A DNA stretch of 64,000 nucleotides, taken from Glandiceps talaboti (Eukaryota > Hemichordata > Enteropneusta > Spengelidae). Position numbers and translations under genes: made by a program. The stretch's first letter is position 1. Each line of letters opens with the position of its first letter. Location of the stretch: positions 26,694,595 through 26,758,594 of the forward strand of contig NC_135549.1 of assembly GCF_964340395.1 (NCBI RefSeq), written 5' to 3'. The notes under the pieces were generated by a model that saw nothing but the letters and a program-made list of their open reading frames with translations, made no database searches and was not told the DNA's origin. Of the stretch, positions 10,828 through 22,206 are shown in pieces.

Positions 10828-12957
10828 CAGGGGTGAACAAATCCACTGGTCCGAGGTCCGGGACCAGTGATTTTTTTGGGCGGACCACACAAATTTGACC
10901 TTGTCTGGTCCGTCGGACCAGTACCTTAAACTGTAAATAATCATGCTAAAAAGTAGGAACAGCAACAACTGAATGTGAACAAACAAGAAATACGATCACG
11001 ATGGAGCCAAAACTACAAGCCTTGCATGACCTTTCGATGGGTCATGAAGTATTATCAGGTGACTTCCGACTTCAAACCAGCAATATGCTATAGAGAGGGG
11101 GGTTTGAACTTTGACAGTTGAATGACTGGTGGGTGCGTCAATACGTCATAGTAGCGGCCGTACATCGTAGTTTATTTCACTGAATCAACAACAATGTGAA
11201 ATGATAGACAGGAGATAACACTCAACGCACATGTGGCTCATATCATTACTAGTAGGGACATACCGGTTTAGGGACACGAGAATTAGGAAGACAAGAGTAA
11301 TAATTTCATTGTATAATAATTCAAATGTATCAAACGAAACATTTTATTTGATATCATTCTGTCAGCATTGACTGTATTATTGTTTTTATTCATAAAGGAG
11401 CTTCAAATGATTTGTAGTAGAACCCCTTTTATGAAATGAAGTCATCCAAATGACGCACAAACTTCATGTTATTCCACAAAAGTCCGGGACAAAAGTTACC
11501 AAGTTTGTCCACTGGGCAAGTGAATAACAAAGGTTTCATCATTTTTGCCAACCTCAGTTACTTCCATGATAGCAATCACTGACTGTCATCTTGGTTTTTC
11601 CAATGACTTACAAGGGTTGACGATACCATACCAGTCCTCCTGCATTGCTTTCTGCAATATGCTGGTCTCGAACCTCAGATGCAGAGCTCAGATGTGTGCA
11701 CACATGTTGCTCATTCCATTTCGGGTGTGTGGGTTGCTTGTTAGACACATAACACAAATGCACTCCAAATCTGAGCATTTATGCTGCTTATTATCATTTA
11801 CTTTGTAATAGATAAAACATAACACGATCAAAAATGTACACCACCTGTTTCATTTTCTCCTTGCATGTAATTTAGGTCTAAGTAAAAATAATGTGCTAAG
11901 ACCAACCCTAGACAGAAATGGTATGCGCCAAGGCATTTCCCACGATATCTTATCTGTTACTACATGTATCTGTAAACATAGGACGTCAGTGTCCACACTA
12001 CGTATAGTACCTCTCAAATAAACGACCATTTCCCAAATAGATTTGCTGTGTAATGTGTGGCTATCCATCTCGTAAATAATTTAGACCCATCTGAAACGCG
12101 AAGGGCTGTAAAGTTTTAAATGGACAACACGGACAATGGTCAATCTTTTGAGCTATGGAAAACAACTGACCAGCATGACACCAAATGATTCTAGGGTTAC
12201 ACTTACAGATAGTCAACGAAGTATCTATTTTAGCACTGTGATATGATATTTGCCAAAGCCTCGATAACTGGCGAATTTGATTTTATCTCCACACCGTCAC
12301 ACAGACTCCCTCTAGTCAGGCAATCGCTGTGTTCCTAGGTCTTTTTCCAAAGCCTCGACAACTGGTAAATTTGATTTTATCTTGACACAGTCACACCATG
12401 GACACAAGGACTCCTAGTCAGGCAATGTATGTGTTCGTAGTTTTTTTTTCGTGAGATTTTATAGGATCAACTTTGAAGGGGTTAGTTTCTTTGTACAATT
12501 GTGATGATTTGCTTGCAATATCTGGGTTTTCCAGACAAGTTTGACAAAACGTAGTACAACTTTTGTCGTCATACTGCAATCATGACCAAGTAAAACTGTT
12601 TTTCAATGTTCTTGTCGCATATTTCTGTCAAATTTCTAATCCTTCGTGAAATCCAAGTGAAGTCGCCGTTCAGTATTTTTCGTTTTGTCGATGCGTCAAA
12701 AATAACCGTTACAAATATAATAGAATTGTCAATTGACTGAAACCAAGCATGTCAACTTTATATTTATCATTATAAATTGGGTATTGTTCAACTATAAGTG
12801 GTGTACGTCTAAATATATAGATTCATAGGCAAGATTTAATGTTTCACGTTAGCGGGACCACGGACCACGGACCACTAATTCTTTCAGCAGGACCACTGGA
12901 TTTTTTAAGGCACTGGTCCGGGGACCACCAGTTCACAAAATGATTTGTTCACCCCTG
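10828..12957. mobile_element. Non-autonomous hAT-like DNA transposon
   Basis: The ends are perfect inverted repeats: CAGGGGTGAACAAATC at 10828 and its reverse complement ending at 12957. CAGGGG-type ends are usual for hAT elements. TAATT flanks both ends (10823-10827 and 12958-12962), which fits a 5-bp target duplication. Subterminal copies of GGTCCG/CGGACCA occur near both ends (10845-10925 and 12855-12935) and could be transposase-binding repeats. No transposase frame is visible in the 2.13-kb interior. An imperfect tandem pair of about 100 bp (gccaaagcctcgataactgg and ttccaaagcctcgacaactg) lies at 12252-12440. Confidence 0.75.
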
Positions 12958-13608
12958 TAATTAAGAATTATATCCATTATGATGACTGAATATCCACAGG
13001 GAGGGAGTAATGTTCCTCCAATGTTCTTCTAGACTAATAGTCCTGTGATCTCTTTCCAAAAGTTGTGCTCTTCATATTGCTCTTGATTAGATTTTCCATT
13101 TCAAGTCTTGGATAAATGACTGAACTCATGGGTTCTTAATTACACACACCATGGTTTCTTCTCCGACATCATATCAGTGCAACTGTACTTAAAACTCTTC
13201 TGTGGATTTTCACTCTTTCTCATTTTGCTTCTTCAACTGCAGTAAAGGAAATGATTGGTTAAAACTTAAAAATCTTTACAGGTTATTTTACTTCTGTTAA
13301 AGGCCAAAGAATATCCATAAGAATACAAATATTTTAAAGATGCATCTGACTTGTGTTGTTGTGTTATAACGTTACGGATAGCTTTGAGCTTCCTCCACAT
13401 GATGTTTGACTCTTGAAGGGTATGTTATTAAATAAATTGATAGGACATGTATTTAGAGCCAGTGCTGATATCTCAATATGCTAACTACATTAACACTAAA
13501 TGATTGGTAAGAAGGGGAGGGATGATACTCTCTTCAGATTATTGAAGTATTGAAATATTCATGTGAAAAATGGGATTACTCAGTTTCATAGATGTACTGG
13601 TTCATTTC

Positions 13609-13610
<2 letters not shown>
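12958..13610. other. Unassigned sequence
   Basis: No gene or repeat recognised. Confidence 0.4.

Positions 13611-13670
<60 letters not shown>
13611..13670. repeat. (TA)n microsatellite
   Basis: About 30 TA units directly abut the hairpin element that follows, as expected if the element inserted into a TA run or generated it. Confidence 0.95.
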
Positions 13671-13675
<5 letters not shown>

Positions 13676-13820
13676 TTGGTAGTACTGGAACTCTTTCTTG
13701 GTTGTAACTCGGAGTTTCACGCATAGTGCGATCATCAGACAACACTATCATCACGCATCACGCACTATGCGTGAAACTCCGAGTTACAACCAAGAAAGAG
13801 TTCCAGTACTACCAAAACTA
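13671..13820. repeat. Foldback element with perfect 60-bp arms
   Basis: 13671-13730 and 13761-13820 are exact reverse complements, with a 30-bp spacer. The arm runs from TAGTTTTGGTAGTACTGG to CGCATAGTGCG. As RNA or single-stranded DNA it would form a very stable hairpin. The absence of any mismatch suggests recent origin or gene conversion between the arms. Confidence 0.95.
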
Positions 13821-15788
13821 TTGCGCTCTGCCACTGCGGTATAGAGCACTGTCTTAGCAGATATATAAGCTATATAAGTTACAGCATCTCTACAAATAAA
13901 TGGTGTTTGTAGTGATACGTAAGATTTCATATGTATGAGCATTGAAGTAATACTGCCATGTTAGGAGCAAAGGTAAAAATGACAATTGATGAACTGCTTC
14001 AATTCATTAATTTATTGCAATAAAGTTTTGTAGCACTGTAAGTAATCCTGGATTGATTTCAATTCTAACTCAAGAATATCATTTGAAACCCCAAGTCTTC
14101 ATAATGAATATTCAAATAAATGGTCAATTAATTAAAAGTGGCCATATGAATGAGGACCGGGCATTTATATTGGATTTTTCATTTAAAAAACATTTTTATC
14201 ATTGCTTCCTATTTGGAAAATCAATGCAAAACAATTTGACTAAGTCTGTGTTTGTAACTCAGTGACTGCAAAAATTACAAAAAATGTAAAAAGTTTGTTA
14301 TTGAACATCACAACAATTGCATCAAATGTATTGATCAACCAGATGAGTATCTGATAATGGATAAAATTTACAAGTGTGATTTCTATATGGTCATACTAAA
14401 AGATTTGTTTTCAGCAAACAACCTGATTGTTTATCTAATATTTACATGAGGATCTCAAGTCAGCTGGGACTCATGGAAAAACGGGTTCATTACAGCATCA
14501 AGAAAGATACCAGTAACAGCTGTTCTGTCTGTCGTCTCAACTATAAAATGCATATTTAGTATTTTACACCTTTTCTTTTGTTTCTCTTGTACAGTCAAGT
14601 TGCAAGGACAAAAGATGCACTGAAGTAATAAGTATCTCATTGTCTATTCAGGCAATGTGTGACAACATCTATCTAAAGATAAACATAGACAATAGCTAGT
14701 AGGCCTCTCCACTGTTTTTGGGATAAATTACCATGGTCTATTCAAAATATCCTGAAACAACACATGGCAATGCCAAGATCTTAATAAACATTTGTAACAT
14801 CACAGACATACTGGGGTCACATATGGAAAGTTTGGAATCAGTTCTACCACCAAGTATTTAGTCACTATTGAAGAAATGCATGGATTTGCTGCATATATTA
14901 AAGAGTTTGAAAAGTTTCAAAAACAGTACTTGAACTAGAAATATAGCCCTAGCACAATCTGCCACATGTCAAGAATAATGATAAAAATTGTCACTCTTAC
15001 CTTTGTTGTTCCAGTGAACTTGATTTTCACTAAAAGTTGATCAGATCATGGAAGTAATATCAGCCATGGTCAAACAGAGAAACCACTATTGTGGAACCAT
15101 CAGTAGACGTAGACATGAGATCATCTTCGGTTAAAATTACACCAAAAATGGCAGAAAAGAGATCTCCTTTGCAAAGGCTGCTATAGCTAGGTAACTTGCT
15201 ACATGCCAACACGATGAATAGAGGTAAATAAGTACATCTAGCCGCTTTCACCACATCGGATTTTAATCAGATTGGGCAGAAATTTATTCCAATGAAAACC
15301 TGTTTAGAACTGCTTAAGATTTTTAATGTTAACTTTTCTTTTTAATTTTTACGTGACTATTAAACATGTTTTGATCAAAAGGCTTCAAATCCCTAGTGAT
15401 CCAGACTGGCTATCACTATAATTAAAGGACTCCTGAATTCCTTTCAGAAGGTTTTTTAAGTGATATACTAGGTATGTATCTTGGTATGTATTGTACTTAG
15501 GATCATTGTGCTTAACTTTAAGAAGACTGCTTTCTGTGTTGTTGCCACATACTATGTGCATCTAAATTATTATCATGTAACCATTATTGGAATTCCCATA
15601 ATTGGTGGAAGCCATGGTTCTTGGGCGTGGGGTATCATAGAATTTTATCTGCACTGGCAAAAGTGTGTGTGGTATGTGTGCTTATCTGTCATACCAAGTA
15701 ATGTAAATATTTCCCCTTTTATACCTGCTGTGCTTTGCAGTGTTTATCAAGTTAACTATAGATATCTTGCTTTGGTGGTAGGTGTATA
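13821..15788. other. Unassigned sequence with one diverged dispersed repeat
   Basis: Positions 14040-14300 resemble 47330-47530 (shared blocks around cttcctatttggaaaa and tttgtaactcagt). Otherwise no gene is recognised. Confidence 0.4.
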
Positions 15789-16490
15789 CTACGTTCACAC
15801 TTAGGCAGTTAAACCGGTGTCGGGCCTACTTAACTTTAAGTCAACTTAAACATTTCTAATGTGAACGCACTATGTCAGCCCAGGGCCGACTTAATTTAGT
15901 CCCAGACAAAGGGTGGGTTTAGGCCCGGTCTCAAACCGACTTAAAGTTAAGTCGACATAACATAAGTTGAGTGTGCATGGTTAACCTGACCTAAACCCAA
16001 CTTAAAAGTCATTCCAAGTTGCTAAAGCAACCTCTTCCCACCAGACCCTGCTGCATTGTCAACTCGAAAGAGTGCGATTCACTGTTATGGTTGAAGGCAC
16101 GTTCATGAACATCCACAAGGTTATGTGTTTGTTTCAACTGTTCTCCTCCTTTGTCGTTGATATCGCGCTCGTCTTGACCTGTTTAATGTAATCTGTCCGT
16201 CATTTTCTTCACTGAAGTTTCTGAATCTAGCGAAATGACCTGTTTAACAGAGTTCGACCTTCTTGAGTGTAAAAAGCGTAAGAATAAAAGAAAGAGAGAG
16301 AACAACCTTGCTTGTGGTTGTCCGACGGCCACCATTACGTTGGAATGAGGGTGCTATGACTTTGGAATGTTAGGTCGGGTCAAACGCAAAAACCTTTCAT
16401 GAATGTAAGTCGAGTCGTAACATTTTTTGGCTTATCAGGCTAATCCTTATGTCGGCCCTGGGCCACTTTTGGATTTGAGTGTGAACGTAG
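15789..16490. mobile_element. Non-autonomous DNA element with CTACGTTCACAC ends
   Basis: The segment begins CTACGTTCACAC and ends with its exact complement, GTGTGAACGTAG, over 702 bp. The interior carries repeated aagtcgac/ggcccaggg motifs in both orientations, giving more inverted structure. No clear target duplication is visible and no transposase is encoded, so the superfamily is uncertain. Confidence 0.6.
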
Positions 16491-16592
16491 TCGTACTCTG
16501 GGTTTTTGTTTTTTACTTATACCTCGTTCACACTCAAAACCAAAGTGGCCCAGGGCCGACATAAGGATTAATCTGTTAAGCCAAAACAAATC
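16428..16592. repeat. Head-to-head inverted ends of the same element family
   Basis: The last 60 bp of the preceding element (ttttggcttatcaggctaat to gaacgtag) recur as an inverted copy from 16522 (cctcgttcacactcaaaacc to gttaagccaaaac), separated by about 31 bp. The far end of the second copy cannot be located. Confidence 0.7.
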
Positions 16593-17110
16593 ACGGCTTG
16601 GAGTTAGTTCGGGTTCATACACGAAAGGTGGTAAGGCTTTTGATCCAAAGCCAAAGTGCCCTCACTCCACTCAAACCATCAAACAAGCCATATTCTCTCT
16701 CTTTCTACCATTCCTACATTTGTTGCTCAAGAAGGTTGAACTTTGTAAACCAGGGCCATTTTAATAAACTTAGAAACTCAAGTGAAGAAAATAATGAACA
16801 AATTATACAGAATAGATCAAGACGACCAGGGAGAACAGTCGAAAAGAACACATACTTAATATCGATGTTCATGAAAGTGCCCTTTGGAGTGGACAACACC
16901 GTAGGGTATGGTAGGAAGGGGTTACTTTAGGGACGTAGAAATTGAATGATACAGAATGGGTTGTGTGTGCGTGTTCAGTGCTTCTATGCTGAAGTCAAAC
17001 ACCGAGGACATCCTAAAGTCGGTTGAACCATTCACATTCAAAATAGTTTATGTCGGCTTATCTTTTACCCCAGCCCTAAACCCCCCCCCCCTCTTGTCTG
17101 GGACTAAATT
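16593..17110. other. Unassigned sequence
   Basis: No gene recognised. A C-run lies at about 17080-17092. Confidence 0.4.
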
Positions 17111-17114
17111 AAGT

Positions 17115-17119
17115 ATATA

Positions 17120-17196
<77 letters not shown>
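17115..17196. repeat. (TA)n microsatellite
   Basis: An almost pure TA run. The Tyr/Ile frames across it are low complexity. Confidence 0.95.
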
Positions 17197-17199
<3 letters not shown>

Positions 17200-17452
17200 C
17201 TTGCATTTTTTGAATAAATGAATGGACCTCTTTATCACCGTACTGCTATAAAAATAAATATATAAATCAACAAATAAATGAAAAAAAATTATATACTGGG
17301 GTATTTCCAACATAAAACTTAACCCTGCAATGTTATGATAACATGGATAAAAGTCTTCTGCAACCCTGCAGTGTTATGATAACATGATAACATGGTTAAA
17401 GTCTTCTGCTACTTATATGTTTCCTGTACACTCTTTCAATTATATATTCCAG

Positions 17453-18693
17453 GTACGCCATCTCAGTACCTTGGGAGGTGTTTCTTCCAAGGATGTGGTG
17501 GAGAGGATAATGGTGGCCATGTTCTCTCAATCATTATCCACGATCTACAACTGGCTGGGAAAAGGGAAACTAAAAAAAAATGCCCTTTCACAACTGAGTA
17601 TTGCAACAATTATCAAAGGTAATTTCTCAATTAAGATTTTGCATGTATCCTAACAGAGGGATAATGTCTCTGCAAGGCGAATTCTGTATTATTATTTATT
17701 TTTCACATTGCTGCTCACATTGATATTCAGTTTTACTTTATTAGTTTATTAACCAAGGTAATGAAATGAGTATACCAGAGTAATGCAGTACATTATAAAT
17801 AATCCTAATTAACCCCAGGATTGTAAGAGGCACAAGTGATGGACTTCTATATTCTCTCATGGTGCCAAATAATTTGACAAAAGCTTTTAGAGTGATATTC
17901 ATAAAAATTATACCATCCAAATTATGATATGTCTCAAAAAAGTGGCACTAGCCAGGGATCAAAGAAATAAAAAAAAAAATCAGTAATGAATCGAAATCTC
18001 ATGCAACATTTGCCATTCCAGATGCAGCCAAACAGTCTAATGTAAAGGAGGCTGACTGTGAGGCAGCCATCAAGAACTGGCTGAAGTATGCCAGCGACCG
18101 GGATGGGGGTCGAAGAAAGAGGGCAGAAAAGCAAAAAGGTACAATTATAGTGTCATATCAAATATTCATGACCTCAGTGAACTAAATCAAGATCACAGAT
18201 GTCAGCCTGACTTCAAAATACTCATTTCTTTATGGTGCATATATATTTTTCCAATCAGTTGACTTGTAACTTTGTAAGTTGTAACTGTGAAAGAGGAAGT
18301 GTGAAAAGAGGAAGTGCTGAAACCAGCCTCCAAAATGTTGTCCCTGCTTTCAGGAAATTCATGTTTTACTATTGAAACTATAATTGAAGGTCTCGTGAAG
18401 TGTTTGACATAGAAACATTTAATTTTTACCTTGTCAGCCATGAAGATATGCTGTAACAGTTAAAAATATTGGTAATAATTTTATCTTTTTTCAGTATCTG
18501 GCAGTTTACATGTGTAAATGACTTAATTTTGACTCACATGCTGGAGTCTGAGAAAACATCTATGATTTAAAATCAACAAAACATGACTGCCTAAAATTTT
18601 ACTTCTTTATTTGCAGAAAGAGATAGAGAGCAAGCAAGGAAGTTCAAGGCTCTTAACCTGAACCTTGACTCAAGTGATGATGAACAAGAGTGA
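17453..18693 (+). CDS. DUF4806-domain protein, three 3' exons
   Basis: Three exons join in phase: 17453-17618, 18022-18138 and 18617-18693. Each has a good acceptor (TATATATTCCAG, TTGCCATTCCAG, TTTATTTGCAG) and donor (AAAG|GTAATT, AAAG|GTACAA). Both introns split a codon after its first base. The encoded end contains VVERIMVAMFSQSLSTIYNW, GKLKKNALSQLSIATIIK, then DCEAAIKNWLKYASDR, a basic RRKRAEKQKERDREQARK stretch and an acidic SSDDEQE terminus. The order of a helical block, an aromatic Tyr-x-Trp, a Lys-rich turn and a late Trp-Leu helix matches DUF4806, a domain of unknown function found in invertebrate and transposon-derived proteins. No disabling changes are visible. The upstream exons with the start codon were not identified. 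Confidence 0.65.
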
Positions 18694-18705
18694 TTTTTAG
18701 CACAA

Positions 18706-19480
18706 CTGAACTGAGGTTCAGTAGTGCTATAGGGATGGCAAAGTGTCTGTCTGTCTGTATGTCTGTGTGTGTGTGTAAACAACTTAAAGTCAAAAACTGC
18801 TGGACCGATGGCTTTGATATTTGGTGGTCATGTTACTTCTGGTATCTAGTTGGGAAATTGTTCAAATGAAAATGATAGTATTACAGATATGGGTTTTGGG
18901 TCAAAAAATGTGATTTTTGGTCAAAAAACTTAAACTCCAAAACTACAAGGCAGATTGGCATGAAATTTGGTGGGGACATTCTTAGGGGTGAGTAAATTAA
19001 GATTTGTTCATGACATGATGATTCCCTCAGTAATATGCAAATTAGGGCTAAAAATGTGTCTTTTTGGTCAAAACGCTATAATTCCAAAACTACTCAGCAG
19101 ATTGGGCTGAAATTTAACAGGGATGCATCTGTGGGTGTATAGACAAAGAAATACTAAGCATACTATGATTTCATGAGTGATATGCAAATTAGGTGGAAAA
19201 ATGTTCATTTTTGGTCAAAAACTTATATCTCAAAAAGAACTTGGTCAATGAGACTGAAACTTGGGGAGATGTTTCTGAAAGTGTTATTCTTGCAGATTTT
19301 CTTCAAAAACATTTGGACAAAATCAAAATGATTGCATCACAGATGTGCATTTTGCATCAACAAATGTGATTCTGGGTGTGAAACTCATGCAAAATGAAAA
19401 GTTATAGTTTTATAGATGCAATAAAATCATTAAAATCTTTTATGGGCTACTTCACATGTCAATGTCAATTGCATGAAGAT
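18706..19480 (+). repeat. Dispersed repeat family, copy 1
   Basis: It begins gaggttcagtagtgctatag, passes a TGTC-rich stretch, then contains several loose internal copies of a 150-bp module built on aaaactac..cagattgg..gaaattt. The same start and modules recur at 40463-41560. It starts 13 bp after the DUF4806 stop codon, so it would form that gene's 3' untranslated region. Confidence 0.75.
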
Positions 19481-20036
19481 TACCCTCTGTTTAAGGTTGC
19501 TTGGAAACACTGTTTTAAAAATACTCTCTATGATTAAACAGGTTCATTCTGTGCTACATACATAATACAGTCTTTGGGGTCAAGAAAGTGTGATTCACCA
19601 AATGAACATGTATACCTAGCATGCTCACCATGCGAATAAATATTTTCAAAACAGTACATTGTACAGTTGTGCTACAACACCATTGGTGGTATTTTTAGCA
19701 TTCAAAGTTGGTGTGAGGAGACATTGTCCATAGGGCAACCATTTTATTATAAATTCTGCCATGTCTACAGCCTTTATTACTTTGAACTCTGTTAGCAAGA
19801 TGTCATACATTCCACACACAATTACATTTAAGATAAGTTTTAGATATTTCCAAATATTCAAAAAAAGAAAAGAAAAAAAAAGCGGGAACTGTGTAATATC
19901 ATTACTTGTACACTAGCAATAAATATTTCATAAAATCCAATATTTTGTGTCTTGTTTAGTGTATTTGAATCACATTCAGCCCTGTATGGAATCTCTGATA
20001 GATCTGTGGGCAGCTTGCCATTATGCAGTGAAGCAC
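19481..20036. other. Unassigned sequence
   Basis: No gene recognised. An A-rich tract lies at 19860-19880. Confidence 0.4.
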
Positions 20037-20335
20037 CATTGGGCCAACAGTGGCCCAACGTTGGGCCAACCTTACCACCAATTAGCAATGTTGGGCCAAA
20101 GTTGGGCCAACGTTGTGCCTACCTATTTCTTGCCACTGTTGGGCCAACGTTGGGCCAACCTTGCCAGTGTCCAAAGTTGGGCCAACGTTGTGCCAACCTA
20201 TTTCTTGCCACCAGTGAGCCAACGTTGGGCCGACGGACAAAACGACGTTGGGCCAACCTCAGTTCCTGACGTTGGCCCAACTGATCTACTTTCGTTGGGC
20301 CAACGTTGGCCCACCACAGGTGTGCTATCTGGGAT
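20037..20335. repeat. Array of GGGCCAACGTTGGGCC-type palindromes
   Basis: About fifteen copies of the self-complementary core GGGCCAACGTTGGCC, with small variations, fill this segment. It ends at caggtgtgctatctgggat, which pairs with the left edge of the repeats at 5255. The palindromes keep several frames open on both strands (GPTLGQRW and ANVGPT-type strings), which I regard as artefacts. Confidence 0.85.
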
Positions 20336-20665
20336 GGAATCATGAACAATGTGTTTTTGAGGTTTGTAATGTTGACAAACCAAACTCAGTCCAAAACACA
20401 ATGGTTTGGACCGCTTCACTGCTAGAGACTCAGAAGTAAATATGAGGACAGCCATGAAAGTAAATGATGGCCAAGTTGATAAACTTGATGGACATAAAAT
20501 TATGTGGAGGTTAGTTAGTAAACTTCTTGTGTACATTTTTGTACATTGTTTTCAATAGTTGAATTGTATGTACATTTAGTAAGCCCATATACAAAATATA
20601 CATGACTGTTTTGTTGTCACAGTACAGTAGGTGGTCTTTAAGTAAAACCATTTATTGTCATTTTT
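20336..20665. other. Unassigned sequence with a short open stretch
   Basis: From about 20368 to 20510 one plus frame reads SPKHNGLDRFTARDSEVNMR and onward to DGHKIMWR without a stop, ending near a possible donor at 20512. There is no acceptor and I do not recognise it, so I do not call a gene. Confidence 0.3.
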
Positions 20666-20669
20666 TTAA

Positions 20670-21096
20670 AGGGGGACACCTCTCCAGAAAATGAAGTCAT
20701 TTTCACAAGTTATGTGTTCTCACTGGAGTCATTGCATGTTTTTTTTACATGAAATTTTCTACAATTACTTGAGATTTCTGAAAAAAAAAATCAAGTTGAA
20801 TTTGTGTTTGGAGGGTATCTTTGCTGTGTGTGACATTGGAGTCAGCATGGCAGCTGTTTCACATTGAAGTGCATAACAGTTTGTACTCATTGATATTCAC
20901 TGTCAACCATTGAATAGTGCATTCTGCTATTTTCTATGATGCAGTGGTCCAAAGCAAAGATATCGTAAAAAGGCACAAAATGAAATTGATTCTCCTGTGA
21001 AATTACAATTATTTGTAGGTATTGGAACATCATGAACGTTTCTCGAGAATCCATAGGTTATGAAAATATCTGTATTTCCTGGACTGGTGTTCCCCT
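20670..21096. mobile_element. 427-bp MITE with TTAA target duplication
   Basis: TTAA occurs immediately outside both ends (20666-20669 and 21097-21100). The ends AGGGGGACACCTCTCCAGAA and, as complement, AGGGGAACACCAGTCCAGGA match at 16 of 20 positions. TTAA duplication is typical of piggyBac and Kolobok elements. There is no coding capacity. Confidence 0.75.
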
Positions 21097-21100
21097 TTAA

Positions 21101-21565
21101 TTAATGACACAGTCTATTCATACAATTTGAAGTGTCCCATTTGACAGAACCTGATACACATTGTTCCTGGTAATTGTTGGTAACTTGTTGTAGGTACGAA
21201 CCACAAGGGAATTTTGGTATCTAAGTAATGTCCCAAGTTTTGATGTCCGTTGGTGACATTTGCTTTGATACTACATTTTATTGAGTTCCTATGGTGACAA
21301 GAGTACTTCAGTAAAACACCACTTTTTACCTCAGTGTAATAGAAAAGTGTTTGTTTCTCGCAAGATTATTTCCAGCTCGTGGTTTTTGACCGGCTCCTAA
21401 CCATGATTGCCTATGTGTCGTAACACAAGGCAAAACTCACAGGATTAATCTCCAGAACCAGATGTAGTAACAAAACTTGGTTTTCTTTCGACGCCTTTTA
21501 CTTTATGGTCATCGCTTTCAGTCACCAAAGTTGGGTCACTTGAACCTGCATCCAGTCGACCAACG
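21101..21565. other. Unassigned sequence
   Basis: No gene recognised apart from the small minus-strand frame that follows. Confidence 0.4.
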
Positions 21566-21706
21566 TCACCGACGTCGGCTGAGCTCAAATGAGTCGAACT
21601 GACCCCGCTCGATGACCTCCAGCTCCCATTCATTCATGGCAAAGAAATTACCCAGAGCTTCCTCCTGTTCTTCAGTAACTGCCATCTTTATAAAGCGGTT
21701 TGCCAT
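21566..21706 (-). CDS. Small hypothetical ORF, possible first exon
   Basis: An ATG at 21706-21704 opens 46 codons starting MANRFIKMAVTEEQEEALGN and passing through an acidic, aromatic stretch (FFAMNEWELEVIERGQFD). It stops at 21568-21566. A neighbouring frame continues to 21445 with the acidic sequence SSADVGDVGRLDAGSSDP, so a one-base shift would give a longer product. The composition looks protein-like, but there is no recognised domain. It could be the first exon of a mobile-element or host gene, or a chance frame. Confidence 0.25.
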   Translation of the reverse strand: MANRFIKMAVTEEQEEALGNFFAMNEWELEVIERGQFDSFELSRRR

Positions 21707-22206
21707 AGTGGGATTACTCCGGGGGGGGGGGGAGGATTACTTCGCTGACCACGTTAGCAATGAGCTATATATTGGATCATGTGGGTTTGATATTGGCGGG
21801 ATCACTCCACTCAAAGTAGCGAAACATTAGTATTTTCTATTTCAGTGAGGGGTAAACAGTGTAACGTGTGCTACGAGAATTTACATAGGTGGCAGTGGTC
21901 ACTTTATTCTGACATTTAATTAAATGATTTAGTACTGGAAACTTACGATGTTGATTTATAAATACAGTTTGTATTTTCCAGTAGCTTTATAAAATCACAA
22001 TGGAAATGTAAAATCGTTGTCTATGTATTTCATTTCACCCGCTAAAAAATGAACTCCCGGTTGTTGCTGTAATATTATAACACTGTTGCAAAATGTGTTC
22101 AAGTCATCGAGTTATTGCGCCATCATCCACTCAGTCAACAGTTTCATAGTAGTCTATAAAACATACAAGAACAATAATAATAATAATACTAATAATAATC
22201 ATAACA
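21707..22206. other. Unassigned sequence
   Basis: It includes a G-run at 21721-21732 and a short (AAT)n tract near 22174-22198. No gene recognised. Confidence 0.4.

Noticed and set aside
15481-15804. 107-codon plus-strand frame with an aromatic-rich sequence
   Set aside because: It runs into the terminal repeat of a DNA element and has no homologous motif or splice context.
19947-20536. Overlapping GPTLGQRWANV-type frames of 76-132 codons
   Set aside because: Produced by the GGCCAACGTTGG palindrome array; several frames on both strands are equally open.
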